A DNA stretch of 64,000 bases from Corbicula japonica. Taxonomy: Eukaryota > Mollusca > Bivalvia > Venerida > Cyrenidae. Shown here piece after piece: positions 39,378-50,699 of this stretch. Numbering within the stretch: the stretch's first letter is position 1; the number at the start of each line of letters is the position of its first letter. Location of the stretch: contig JAZAYU010000012.1 of NCBI GenBank assembly GCA_038501625.1, positions 3,286,001 to 3,350,000 on the forward strand. The letters run 5' to 3'. Below the pieces are notes generated by a model. The model was not told the origin of the DNA and did no database searches. It saw nothing but the letters and a program-made list of their open reading frames with translations. A program made the position numbers and the translations under genes.

Positions 39378-39889
39378 CAACCCTGATATTATTTAGTACT
39401 GCATTTATATAAACAAATGGAATCAAAGTATAATTACACCTTTTTTGATAAATTGGTTATGAGGAAAAAACAGAGATGAAATATTTTTTTTTTAAATCAG
39501 ATTGATTTATTTGATTTATTGATATATTTCTACATGTGACAAACTTCAATCGCGTGTTAACAACGACGAACTGGCAAAAGTCAAATGTTTGTGAAGTAAA
39601 ATACTTCAAAACATCTTCTAATTTTGTATTGTTTTCCCATCTAAGAAGAAGTATATACATGTACATGTATAATGCAGACAAGTTCTGCATCTACATGATT
39701 TTGAACTGTTTTCATGATCCTAATTGCCTTGAAACCAATAATGCATATTATAGGGATTATTACAACAGCTGATATAAAGGAATCTAGGTTTAAATCTGAC
39801 TTCAATATACTTGCATGTGTACTGGTTACCTCCCTTTTAGCATAATACAGTCAGAGTAGTATGCATTAAAATTTCTCATTTTCTAAGGC
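39378..39889. other. No recognisable gene
   Basis: AT-rich. Two overlapping frames on opposite strands (39457-39772) have no family feature. Confidence 0.4.
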
Positions 39890-40130
39890 AAATCCAAAGA
39901 ATGACCTACCTTGTTTCCCCAAAGAGATGTTTTACAAATGATAGTACCTCTAGCTGGGAGCGAACCCGCACCGTCATAGGCGACAGCGCTAGCCCTGCAA
40001 TTATATAGCGACGCAACCAACTGAGCTAGCCGGGACAACCACAAAAAAAGGTTTATCGGATAGCCCTGATATGCGTAACCATCACTGCATGACATCGGTA
40101 ACTGGTTATTTTACTGAAAACAGTACTGAC
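39890..40130 (-). repeat. tRNA-headed SINE-like copy
   Basis: On the minus strand a tRNA-like block starts at about 40037: GTCCCGGCTAGCTCAGTTGG (A box) and GGTGCGGGTTCGCTCCC (B box) ending near 39953. Sequence shared with 3853-4025 flanks it. It resembles Pol III-transcribed SINEs. The 70-codon minus frame here is a by-product. Confidence 0.7.
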
Positions 40131-40801
40131 GATAAGTACGGGGAGACTTTTGACGGCCGCCACACTGCACAATCGCGCTACTGTGAAAGTTTAGCGGAAT
40201 ATGGATGGTGAGTGTGTTGGGAGGGTATAATTGCTCATTTCAGTATTTCAAGCAGTGAATGTATATCCTGCACATACTCTAAACCGAACAACCATACCTT
40301 TCAGCTCTTTAATGTTTATATGAAGGGTTTTTTTCATCTGTTTGACTTTTTGATGACCCCACATAAACAGAAGAGCAACAAGAAGATATATGGCAAAAAG
40401 ATGACGATTTTCATTTATTCTGTTTAAAGTGAAATATGCATGTAAGTATCATTAAAGAAACATTTTTATGTACAGGTTACTTTTAATTCTTTCTTTTCAT
40501 ATATAAATTTTTATAGAAATATCTGTTGTTATCTTAGTTGGATGTCAAAGTGTACTAAACCTATTAATGTATTATGTATTATAGTAACTATTATATCCCG
40601 ATTTTTAGGAATCATTGTGATTAAGATATCGAATGAAGCTGCTTTATTAACATCTACATTGGTTTCAATAGTTTTTTTATAGTAAATCGATAACATAGCA
40701 CTTTATATTACATTTAATATCCAAAACATATTGTTTTGCTGACAGAATTATACTTTGCTGTTTCGAATGTTTTCATATAAAATGGAGTTTCATTAGTGAA
40801 A

Positions 40802-40911
40802 TTAACGTTGGATTTTGAAGTAAAACGCTCCAAGATAACGCCTTTCTGGTGGTGCATCAACACGCAGTGTAACTCTTCTTGCAGCAGATGATTTCGTGCA
40901 TACCCAGCTGT
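40802..40911 (-). CDS. Exon 4 of the secreted protein (C-terminus)
   Basis: The acceptor is ATTATCATTTTAG. It encodes SWVCTKSSAARRVTLRVDAP, PERRYLGAFYFKIQR and the stop TAA (40804-40802). Confidence 0.72.
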
Positions 40912-42779
40912 CTAAAATGATAATAACATGATAATTAGGGCACGCCACGGGAAATGGTACCTTCGGTCATATTTTGTGACATTTTAGTTGTTACTATATT
41001 TAGAATAAACTTACAATTATCTATTATTTTTTCATAACTTAGAAGAGATTTTATTACACGTTTTGACAATAAATGATATTTTTACCGCGAAATGCATAAT
41101 AATTAATGCCATCTGTTCAACTTTACATATGACGTCATTTGAAGGATTTTTCCTAAAATGAACATGTTAATTTAAGCATGTCTAGAATATATGTATTTTG
41201 GTTTCTTCCGCTCTGTTGGGCATAAAATTATACCACGTAAACGCATGCATATCAACAATAACAACCCCTTGAAAGCAAAAATGATAAAATCTGAAGAGTG
41301 TTATCAGATGGATTTCTGCATAAAACAACTTCATCGTTTGATAACAAAACACAATTTAAGACAAATGTACTGAACTTATAACATGGTTTTAATTTTTTTA
41401 TATATTATGATATAAAACTGCTAAAATGCAGAGTTAAAAGCAATGGTTATAATAAAAAACAGAATAGTTATGAAATTTAAAAAGATATTTACTGTAACTA
41501 ATTTCTCCCAGTTGTTCGTTATTTCTCAGGTCCGTGATGTTAAACACGTTGCCACCAATATAATCTTGTACGCAGATCTTCCAGTCATCCTGTGAGACAC
41601 GCAGAGTTCATTATTATAATTTTCCTAATATGAATATAATACAAAGTCATTGGCAACTGTAAACCCGCAGATAATTGCTTGACAGTCATAACTGTGCACT
41701 ATTCAAATTAAACTTACCAATTGACGTTCATTCTAAACACATCAGAGCACATTTTAAAAGATTCTGGGAACATTTAGATTTACTTAGATTTGATGACGTT
41801 AGGCGAGGCTCGTAAATCCCATGAATCATAATGATGACTGATGTTAAAATACTAGGTACAGGTAATACTAATGTAGCCAAATGTTTGCATTTTAATAAAA
41901 AAAAACAGTCAATGGAAAAGGTTTATTCTGATAAAATATATTCGTGTTCTCCAAAAGTGTTACAAGTTGCTTAGTTAATTGTTAATTATTAATTAAATTC
42001 TTTAATATTGTCTGGTTGCGAGTGGTACATTCAAGTCTAGAAGTCTAGTAAATAAAACTACAAACACAAGGTGTGTCTTGACTCCTTTATTTACCAGCAA
42101 CAAGTGTATAATATCAAGTGGTCAGTGTATGCTTTGGGCGGATGTTTAATCTATTAGATCTTCTAGGAATTCTGGGAAGATAGACTTGCTTTAGATAAGC
42201 AATACATTTACTAAATGTTACAAATTCCATGCTTATTTCAACCGGATTATTATATAAACCCATGTTCTCTTTTCCTCAGGGCTTTTTGGCTGTGTAGGGA
42301 GGCTCTGTTTACTGAGTGTGGCTATTCCTGATATGCATGTTGAATTGTTTGTTAGTGTTGTGTTTTTGTACACTGACAGCGGTAAGGGAAAGGTTAGGTA
42401 TGTCTTTTTTGACAAACCTCTAAATGGAGGCCCAAGAAAACATTTTTACAACAATTTTATGAAGAGCTTTTACCCGACGTCTGTTGCTAAAATTCATCAG
42501 TAGATGTCCAAGGGGATAATGCCATGCAAGAGTCCCGTTTTTGCAGACTCTGGGTATGGTGACATTTGCCGTCGAGTTCACGTCCTGACCCCATCTGAAG
42601 ACAACATTAAATCATAAAGGTAACAAAATTGATGAAGAAGAATAAGCAACAGCACTTAAATAAAAAGCATTCATTACAATGGATTTTTATCATTATTTTA
42701 TCGTCATTATTTTAATGAATAAAAAAGATAGAAATTGTATTCCTAGCAACAGCAGCAGCAGCAGTAGTATAAGTAGAAA

Positions 42780-42846
<67 letters not shown>

Positions 42847-45800
42847 TAACAAGAGCTGTCAGAGGAGACAGCATGCTCGACTATTCGAATCATTTGAAAC
42901 AAATGCAATTTGAAGATTAAAACAATAACAACTATGGCCATATATTGGTGTGAAATCAGGAAAAATATTAACAAGTGAATGGTAAGGGAGAAATTCATTT
43001 CAAATAACAGAAATAATTCCTTAATGTACCATAAATATTAAACTGAATAGGGGAATAACTATGAAATATTTCTGAATTTGTTAGAAAACATGTTAGTAAT
43101 TTTTTATGAGAGACATTTACTTTTAGTCAAATATCAATCACTTCAGTAATGTTAAAGAAAAGAACTGAAATGAAAATACAGTCCACACCCGTTGTGTCGA
43201 AGTCGTCGGGACCGTACATTTTAATTCGAGATATCCGAAGTTCGACACATCCGAATTGGCGCCAACGCACGAATATCATACGTTTCTTATGCTGACATGA
43301 TTGTGAGTGCTAGTACTCGTTTATGAACAATCAATTGATCAATTAGTTTATCAATTCAGAACAAAAAATATATTAACTTGATTATATTTATTAATGCTAA
43401 AACATCATCGTTAAGTTTCGGCGTTTGTGTAAAATCGTCGTCGCCTTCACTCTGACTGTTAAAGTCGTCTTTCGTTATTTTTTATTACGTAAACTAATTC
43501 AAATTAATATTCACCCCATAATCGTGAATTTGGAGCTATATTGTGCTTCAGTCTTCTTGGGGGAGAATTGACTACGTTTGGATCATGTTTTTTTCATTTG
43601 TTGTCCTAAACGACGGATGAACTCATATTTTACTGGTCATGATTATTGTAATTAAATGTTGTTTTTTTAACAACTGAAATTAACTGCATTTGCGAATCCA
43701 AATATTTTACATCCGAATGCAATAAATAAGCGAATATTTTACTGAACAGGTGATAATTAACTTTAAATATTAATAAATAATGTTATCTAGTTTGCCGACA
43801 AGTTCTCTCTTTGAAGAAGCCGCACGCATTGTTCGACCGCGGCAAGTTTCACACTTCGACTTATCCGATGATTTTATATAGCATATTTTAGCCGGCGGGT
43901 TCTAAATTTACTTCGACTTATGAAAATATTGTTTAAGTCGAATTCGAGATAAGCGGCGTAATATTATATGTAATAAGAACACATTTTGACGGGACCGTAC
44001 AATTAATTCGAGATAACCGATGTTTCGACTTAAGCGAGTTTGACACAACGAGTGTGGACTGTATAATGGAAGTTTGAAGTTGATACCTTAAGTATTTTGT
44101 GCAAAGTTATCGATGAGGTGCACTTAAGTGAAAATATAAGTGAAACTAGAAATGTGTCCATAGGACACAGATGCCCCTGCTATGCATCATTTTCAGACAC
44201 TCAAGTGAAATGATGGGAATAATAGCATTTCAACGACAGTGATGTTGGAGGAATTATAAGAATATGCATAAACTTGAAGATAAGTAAATTATTTGTATTT
44301 GTGGCACTGTTGTCTTCACATTACGGAAATGTCTGCGAAGAAGTTGGTGGTAATGCAATGCAATGTCATAGCGAACATTTGTGCCAAGTTATTTTGAAAT
44401 TCCTTCATTCATAAAAGAGTTATAGCCTGAACAAGTAAATTCAATTTAAGTAACTGTGACCTTGACCTTGGACTTACAGGCATGGGTAATGTACGCAACA
44501 CACCGCCTTGTCATGGTGAACATTTGTGCCAAGTTATTTTGAAAACCCTCCATTTATAACAAAGTTACAGCCTGGACAAGAAAATGCTATTTTTAGTAAC
44601 AGTGACCTTGACCTTGGATCTACAGGCATGGGTATTGTGTGGACACACCGCCTTGTCATGCTGAACATTTGTGGCAAGTTATTTTGAAATCCCTCCATTC
44701 ATAACAAAGTAACAGCCTGGACAAGAAAATTCTATTTTTAGTAACAGTGACCTTGACCTTCGACTTACAGGCATGGGCTTGTACTTGACACACCATCTTG
44801 ATATGGTGAACAATTATACCAAGTTATTTAAAAATCCAATAAGAAATAACTAAGTTAGAGCGGACAAGATTTTGCAAGAAAATTCTATTTTTAGTAACAG
44901 TGACCTTGACCTTGGACCTACAGGCATGGGTATTGAACGCGACACACCGCATTGTCATGGTGAACATTTGTGCCAAGTTATTTTGAAATCCCTCCATTCA
45001 AAACGAAGTTAAGGGCCAAGTGTATATTTTGCTTAACACTAAATGTAAGTGAAAAAGGGGCATAATTTGAAAAATATTGGAAGCAGGGTTATGGGTCTTG
45101 TTGGTTATGATGTAGATTTTGGTGGTGAAAATATATTTCAAGTTTCAAGGCAACATCTCAAGTAGTTTTAAAGTTATGGGCAAAATGCATATTTTGCTTA
45201 ACACAAAATATAAGAAAAAAGGGGCATAACTTGAAATATATTGACAGCAGAGTTATGGGTCTTGTTAGTAATGATGTAGAATTTGATGGTGAATATATAT
45301 TCCAAATTTCAAGTTGATATCTCAAGTAGTTTATAAGTTATGGACCAAAGTGCATATTTTCCTTAACACAAAATTTAAGTGAAAAAGGGGCATAACTTGA
45401 AAAATATTTGTAGCAGAGTTATGGGTCTTGTTGGTAATGATGTAGAATTTGATGGTGAATATATATTCCAAGTTTCAAGTTGATATCATAAGTAGTTTTC
45501 AAGTTATGGACCAAAGTGCATATTTTGTTTAACGGACGCCGACGCCGACGCCGACACCGGGGCGAGTAGGATAGCTCCCCTATTCTTCGAATAGTCGAGC
45601 TAAAAGTAGTAGTAGCAGCAGCAGAAGAAGAAGAAGAAACAGAGGCTGTAACAATAACATTAGAAGCAGTTGTTTCAATAGCAGCAGCAACAGAAGTAGG
45701 AATTGTAGTAGTAGAGGTAGTCTTAGTGGATGTCACTTTTCCCAAATTATGAACGATTTCCCGCGAGATTACTGTGTTTGGTTAGGTTATTTGTTTTGTT

Positions 45801-46084
45801 GCCAAATCAAACAGAAATAACTTTAAATAGTGACATTCTTGTACATGTATGTTGTTTCAATTATGGTTTGCATCAGGCAGTCAGTGTTGCAACAGAAGAT
45901 GTTATCAAAGCAGTGATAGTAGTGGGAGTATAATTAAAAAAGTATCAATTGCAGAAGAATTATTGTGTGTAGTATTAAAACAAACAAGATGATCATACCT
46001 TGATATCACATAACAGGGATCATCTAACTTGACACAAACGGCAGCTGAAATAGTGCTAAAAACTACAATAAATAAGATCCACAT
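40802..46084 (-). CDS. Secreted meteorin-domain-like protein, four exons
   Basis: Joined exons on the minus strand are 46084-45999, 42594-42474, 41589-41493 and 40911-40802, giving 137 residues. All three introns are GT-AG with phases 2, 0 and 1 that keep the frame, and the last exon ends in TAA. Residues 1-17 are a hydrophobic signal peptide (MWILFIVVFSTISAAVC), so the product is secreted. Four cysteines follow (24, 46, 75, 106), so two disulfides are likely. Five N-glycosylation sequons lie at 35, 39, 48, 63 and 86. The C-x-x-G-T-L-x-W-x-Y-P-x-G block (46-58) and the later W-K-I-C and F-Y-F-K-I strands recall the N-terminal domain of meteorin and meteorin-like cytokines, but without their second domain. 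A TATA-like TATTTAAG (46143-46150) lies about 60 bases upstream of the ATG, and ATTAAA follows the stop by about 85 bases. Exon structure is strong; family assignment is tentative. Confidence 0.72.
41493..41589 (-). CDS. Exon 3 of the secreted protein
   Basis: The acceptor is GTGTCTCACAG and the donor TACA|GTAAAT. It encodes DDWKICVQDYIGGNVFNITD and LRNNEQLGEISY. Confidence 0.72.
42243..42345 (+). repeat. Fragment of the Penelope-associated module in intron 2
   Basis: Contains 'ggctttttggctgtgtagggaggctctg' split by 'gtgtggctattcctgatatgcat', the reverse complement of the module's left end at 27481. It lies about 130 bases from exon 2. Confidence 0.7.
42474..42594 (-). CDS. Exon 2 of the secreted protein
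   Basis: The acceptor is TTGTCTTCAG at 42595-42604 and the donor CGG|GTAAAAG. It encodes WGQDVNSTANVTIPRV, CKNGTLAWHYPLGHLL and MNFSNRRR, the most conserved-looking part. Confidence 0.72.
42749..42846. repeat. (AGC)n/(AGT)n microsatellite, left part
   Basis: A short AGC run is followed by about 68 bases of pure AGT (42779-42846). The nested element beginning at 42849 splits it from the AGT/AGC/AGA-rich tract at 45604-45720. Confidence 0.9.
43179..44061. mobile_element. pogo/Tigger-like MITE, 883 bp, TA target duplication
   Basis: The ends CAGTCCACACCCGTTGTGTC and, inverted, CAGTCCACACTCGTTGTGTC are flanked by TA at 43177-43178 and 44062-44063. Subterminal GGGACCGTACA and 'ttcgacttat/ttcgagata' words are repeated in both orientations. 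The CAGT...CTCGTT style fits pogo/Tigger elements. No transposase frame, so it is non-autonomous. Confidence 0.8.
44370..45010. repeat. Tandem array, ~145 bp unit, five copies
   Basis: Units start with GAACATTTGTGCCAAGTTAT near 44374, 44518, 44661, 44806 and 44963. They contain AACAGTGACCTTGACCTTGG, TACAGGCATGGGTATTG and 'gacacaccgccttgtcatgg'. The fourth unit is the most diverged. Confidence 0.85.
45015..45540. repeat. Tandem array, ~165 bp unit, three copies plus
   Basis: Units begin GTGCATATTTTGCTTAACAC near 45017, 45184, 45346 and 45514. They carry AAAAAGGGGCATAACTTGAA and GTTATGGGTCTTGTTGGTAA. The array is followed by 'gacgccgacgccgacaccgg'. Confidence 0.85.
45999..46084 (-). CDS. Exon 1 of the secreted protein (signal peptide)
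   Basis: It starts at ATG 46084-46082 in context GGAAAATGT and encodes 28 codons plus two bases: the signal peptide and DDPCYVIS. The donor is AAG|GTATGA. The frame reads on into the intron without a stop, which could mislead a gene finder. Confidence 0.7.
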
Positions 46085-46379
46085 TTTCCTCTTGATGTAA
46101 CTGAACGGTAAAGTCGTCTGTTGCGTCTTAGTTTGAAAATAGCTTAAATAGTCATTGTTTATTGAAGTGGGCAAGGAAATCAATCCAATAGAAAGAATGT
46201 ATGATTCATTTTTACAAAACAAGTTTTTTGAAGTGACATCCGCCTGTTATTCTTGGGTCACAAAGAACACAAAAACAAGTAAACAGTCTGTACTTTTGAT
46301 AAAAGTACATCATTATTTCTTTTCCTTATACATTTTAGCAATAATGTTCCTTCATAAAACTTTCTAATATGTTTGCATA

Positions 46380-46619
46380 ATAAGGTATTGCGCACCTCGC
46401 GATTGCTTTGCCTTAGACAATAAAAGAAACATATAAAAATCTCTCAAGGGATTTGTTAGGTCTAACTAGTTTTCTCTACTGTTCTAACTTTTCTTAATGT
46501 ATGCAAAATAATCTTTATTTGTGCAAAGTTTGATGGAAGTGCATTGTGTCGTTCGAGAGATTTTTATAGTTTTCTTTTTTGTCTATGGCAAATCAATGGC
46601 GAAAGGCGCAGTACCATAA
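46380..46619. mobile_element. 240 bp foldback element related to the one at 25702
   Basis: Ends TAAGGTATTGCGCACCTCGC and inverted TGGTACTGCGCCTTTCGCC pair with several mismatches, then AAAATCTCTC pairs exactly. Its interior (AGGTCTAACT, TTCTAAC, ATGTATGCAAAATAA, GTGCAAAGT) matches the interior of 25702-26362 although the ends differ. Confidence 0.65.
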
Positions 46620-47305
46620 GATAGATCTATAAAGAAAATGTAATGGTGAATTTAAATCTCAAAAGAAATATATATGTTGTCGGGTTAGATATTTGTAAAA
46701 TAGCAGTTTATATGGTAACCGTTTGTGCCAAAACTGTCATTATAAAAACTGTACACATGAATACACATGAATTAACTACTATAAACTACAATTTACTCGT
46801 ACACCAAATTATTTTAATAAAACTAGAAATGTCCTTTATACCGTTGGAAAGGTATTGAATGGAGCTATTCAGGTTATCAACATTCACGAAATCTTGCCAA
46901 GCGTTATTGTGATACTAGCAAATTGCAGCAGAACCCTCGTATGTTAAACGTTTCGGTAAAAAAAACAACATATTTTTGGTTCGGAATCCATTCTTTCCAG
47001 CTTGGTACTGTTTTACTTTTCGTTGCTAGGGTAAGGGAAACCTTAACTGTTGAGATGAACAGGTGTTTTAGTTTTTACGAGTTTTTACTCATAAAGCCAT
47101 ACAATACCTCATCACGATAAAAAACAAACATTACTAACGAACTGGACATGTTTTTGAATGTTTATTTTTAAGTCTTATGATCAGGGTAAAAACCACGTAA
47201 CTTTCAAACGTATGATTTTTTGTCATACAATCTAACGCGAGGATAACGTTTGACATTTATGTGATTGATGTTTTTGCTGACTACACTTCATATAACAAGT
47301 GACAT
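46620..47305. other. No recognisable gene
   Basis: Upstream flank of the secreted-protein gene. Short plus-strand frames (46643, 46923) show no family features. Confidence 0.4.
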
Positions 47306-47540
47306 ATGCATATCAGGAATCGCCAGACTCTGAAAACTCTCTCCAAGCAGCGAAAGAGTAGAGAGGAAAAGAGAGCATATGATTATAAGAATATCAGACA
47401 CCACAAACAATCAACGAAAAAGAAAACCCAGATGGAAGGGGGCACCAACCTCACACTTGCCACAACAGGTTATCATTTCAACACAAACAAACACAAGTTG
47501 TCTTGGTGAAATAACTCCAACCCACCTATCAGCTCAACAA
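47306..47540 (-). repeat. Internally deleted copy of the Penelope-associated module
   Basis: It keeps ATGCATATCAGGAATCGCC, the AGAGAGGAAAAGAGAGCA block and CACCAACCTCACACTTGCC. It lacks the CCTTGGAACGG...GGTTTAAACC middle. Confidence 0.75.
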
Positions 47541-47970
47541 TGTATTCGCATCGCACTTTCGCGACCTCGCTTCCTGTTTTCGCGTTTTCGTGGTCTCGCT
47601 ATCCTGAGGGCGAGACCAGGAAAACGCGGAAACGCGATGCGAAACGCGTAACAACGATGCGAGGACGCGAAAGAACGATGCGAAGGCACGATATTAATAA
47701 TGTTGTACTATAGCCAGGGCTATATTGTTGTGTCAGCATATTTCAGGAATACGGTGCAGATACAAACTTTGATGATCCTTAATTAAACAAGAATAAAAAC
47801 TCTATATAATGAACTATGTACGTTTAAAAAAAAACAATCCACTATACGATCAAGAGTATGTTTAACGGCTGTAGGGGTACAATATCGCGTTATAGCATCG
47901 AACTTTCGCCACCTCGCATCATGTTTTTGCGATCTCGCATCGTGTTTTCATGTTCTCGCCCAAGAGGTCT
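47541..47970. repeat. GCGA/TCGC-rich palindromic repeats
   Basis: Words such as CGCATCG, TTTCGCG, CCTCGC and their complements (CGATGCG, CGCGAAA, GCGAGG) are repeated about every 10 bases at 47545-47700 and again at 47885-47970. Around 47590-47610 GGTCTCGC...GGGCGAGACC forms a hairpin. Far richer in CpG than the surroundings. Confidence 0.7.
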
Positions 47971-49057
47971 ACAGAGCGAAACAACGATAGTCCAAACGGA
48001 ATTCCGTTAGTGCGGTATTTCATGGTTCGAGAAACATCATATCTGCCATCAAAACTGTGGGCTATCCACGTATGTTATACAAACCATAACACCACGACAT
48101 AAACTTAAAAGTACTATCACTTCAAGATCGATGAAGGGTAACTTGCACACCATATACGCATGATAAATGATGCACGTACGGAAGATATGCGATAAGTAAG
48201 CAAAATTAAATGTTCACAATATAATATTTTGTTGCAAACCCGGGTAAAGATGATGACACGGAACGATGTAAGATAACACATTATCATATAATCTATGCAG
48301 TACGTACAATGAGGCAACTAGTGCAAAATGAAAGTATTAAAGCTACTCTCTCGCTGGATTAAACATCTTAACTTCTAACTTCGGTGACTGGTGAAAAAAT
48401 GTAAGTGTTGAAACTTCTGTGTCACAGAACGAATGGTGTGGGACAAAATTCATCACTGCAATCTGATCAGAATCTTCTGAAATCCGCTACGCGATATCAG
48501 GATCTTACGACGAGTCACTCAAATGTGCTTTAATAAACAACCTTCCAAAACAACCAGGTGTTCGCCTACAAAATCGCAAAAGTACATGATGATAACAGTT
48601 ATTGTCGAAGCGTTCCGAACGTTATATTGTATATTGTATTCTCGTAGACACAGTGTTACATACCTTGAAAATGTTTCTTTTATTTGGTACTTAATTAATT
48701 TCTACTGAAATGACGCCTTCAGATAAGTTTGCGACCCTTATTGAAAGCGTTATAAATAATGCTTCCTGTATTGACTGTTTTTAAAATTAGTTATAGTAGC
48801 TTATTAACGGTATTTTCGGGTCGTCACTTTAGTGAGATTGAAATCATTGTATCCCATTCTAGGTCACAATTTGGTTCCTGGTGTAATACATATGTTTATA
48901 ATAAACTATTCTTTTTAAAACTACTAGGTAAGAAGTAGCCATCTGTTGCAATATTTAACTTTACACGTGTTACAGTTAGACACATTACATGGCTAAGCGT
49001 ATTGTCGTAATTTACTAGTTTTGTATAGTAACGAACCGAGTAAAGAATGGTTTCAAC
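47971..49057. other. No recognisable gene
   Basis: Unique-looking AT-rich sequence. Frames at 48117 and 48523 have no family features. Confidence 0.4.
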
Positions 49058-49058
49058 A

Positions 49059-49106
<48 letters not shown>

Positions 49107-49112
49107 TTTATT

Positions 49113-49155
<43 letters not shown>

Positions 49156-49170
49156 GTTATTATTTTTTTA

Positions 49171-49215
<45 letters not shown>

Positions 49216-49250
49216 TTTATTTTTATTTTTATTTATTATTATTATTATTA

Positions 49251-49294
<44 letters not shown>
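49058..49294. repeat. (ATT)n microsatellite with short interruptions, 237 bp
   Basis: ATT repeats with a few T-rich breaks. The Ile/Tyr/Leu repeat frames across it are artefacts. It directly precedes a Penelope-like fragment. Confidence 0.95.
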
Positions 49295-49316
49295 GTAGCT
49301 GGTTCGCTTTTTTAGA

Positions 49317-49740
49317 GCTGCAATTATGTTTATGTAATCTTTGTATAACAGAAAAAAAATAAAACAAGGTTATCGGTATCACAAATAAAGGAAAACCTTT
49401 TGCAAGTTTTATCGCCGATAGCCAGATTTAATTCAAAAATACAGATGCAGTTTAAAATCAATATTGCAACAAGGTATTTCACAGCCAGTTATTCATGGAG
49501 ACTTTATAAACATAAGAAATTAAAGGTAATGTTAATTTCTCCCGTTTATTCGTAAAAACCATCTGTTAATTCAAAAAGAAAAGATACCAACATGATATTC
49601 TACACCGCTCTGCAGGCCTGGTGATTAAACCATTACAGTTTATCATTATGCTTATCTCTTTGGTTTCACGAAGGTGGCTGAGGTTAAAGAGTATATGAAG
49701 GTTTATGGGGAAATCTTTTATAAAAAAAAAGAACCTAGAA
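49317..49740 (+). pseudogene. Penelope-like RT C-terminal fragment and 3' region
   Basis: It encodes NLCITEK, a broken GYRYHK block, the YRR-D-I block and ISQP-type words, matching 28171-28370 in the opposite orientation. 49560-49740 then matches 27930-28160 (GATATTCTACACCGCTCTGC, GCAGGCCTGGTGATTAA). The 3' module at 50270-50695 would be its continuation but is separated by a LINE 3' end. Confidence 0.7.
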
Positions 49741-50187
49741 GCTCAAATTGTTTTCTCAAATTAAACACTCTATTATACAGTAAATAATTTTCAGTTGTTG
49801 CTCCAAACTTTTGGAACTCTCTTCCCCTGATTGTAAAAACATGCAAATCAGTAAAATCATTTAAAAAACATGTTAAAAAATTCTTATTTGATAATATGTA
49901 GTGCATTGTCAGGACAATTACAGTTTAATTATGTATAAATGTTAAAAATGTTTGGGTAATGAATCTTTTGTTATAATTGCTTTTGTTAAAATTAATCATT
50001 TAAATTTGTCTGCTTTCATCCTTTTCATGTTGTTCTTGAAATTTTAATTGTAACTTTTTTTTCTTTCAATTATATTATGAGAATGTATGTATGTATGAAT
50101 GTAAATTTGTAACTATTTGTACTTGTTCTTAAGAGGACCATATGTATGAATGGCTTTGCCAAATATGTTATCCTCTAAAAATAAAGA

Positions 50188-50250
<63 letters not shown>
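49741..50250 (+). mobile_element. 5'-truncated LINE copy: RT C-terminus, 3' end and (ATT)n tail
   Basis: A frame from about 49791 reads SVVAPNFWNSLPLIVKTC, then KSFKKHVKKFLFDNM and TAG at 49899-49901, the usual end of Jockey/CR1-type RT proteins. The 3' region contains ATGTATGTATG and ends in AATAAAG followed by ATT repeats to 50250. It is inserted into the Penelope-like element, whose sequence resumes at about 50250-50270 (TTCTTTTATCCCTGTCATCG). Confidence 0.8.
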
Positions 50251-50251
<1 letters not shown>

Positions 50252-50695
50252 TCTTTTATCCCTGTCATCGTGTTCTCGCTGCGTTGACTCCAGGTACTCT
50301 GGTCTCGGTAAGATCATTGAGTACCCGTCCCTTTGGCTTTTCAATAGTTTTAACTTCTTATGTTTTATATGTTTGTGTGCTTTTGCATGCAACATTGTTG
50401 AGCTTATGGGTGGGTTGGAGATATTTCACAAAGACAACTTGTACTTGCTTTGTGATATGAGAACCTGTTGGGGCAAGTGTGAGGTTGGTGCACCCTAGAA
50501 CCTATTTGAAACCCCCAGTAGCATATCGTTTTCCCACTGACCGTTCCAAGGCGGTAACCCCAAGGGTCCTCTTTTTCGTTAATTCCTTGTGGCGTCTTAT
50601 TTGAATTTGACATACTTAAAAAACATTTTCTTCTTTTACGCTGCGTGGGGAGGCTTTGTGTTGTGAGTGTGGGGATTCCTGATATGCATATTTCA
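50251..50695 (+). repeat. Penelope-associated module, plus orientation
   Basis: Reverse complement order of 27481-27960: GTACTCTGGTCTCGGTAAGA, ATGCAACATTGTTGAGC, GGTTGGTGCACCCTAGAACC, CCGTTCCAAGGCGGTAACCC and GGGATTCCTGATATGCATAT. The open frames in it are artefacts. Confidence 0.85.
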
Positions 50696-50699
50696 CTTT

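Larger units (their letters stand above)
42849..45603. mobile_element. Composite element in intron 1, nested in a trinucleotide repeat
   Basis: It begins AACAAGAGCTGTCAGAGGAG with CTCGACTATTCGAA and ends CTATTCTTCGAATAGTCGAG CTAAA; the terminal TCGACTATTCGAA words are inverted copies. It sits between two AGT-rich tracts, so it inserted into a microsatellite. It contains a pogo-like MITE (43179-44061) and two tandem arrays (44370-45010 and 45015-45540). No coding capacity. Confidence 0.65.

Noticed and set aside
39953..40037. Functional tRNA gene on the minus strand
   Set aside because: A and B boxes are present but the acceptor and anticodon stems do not pair well, and the flanks are shared with another copy at 3853, as in a SINE-like repeat.
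49021..49362. Poly Ile/Tyr/Leu frames; similar poly-Asn and poly-Leu frames at 50142-50498
   Set aside because: Translations of (ATT)n tracts.
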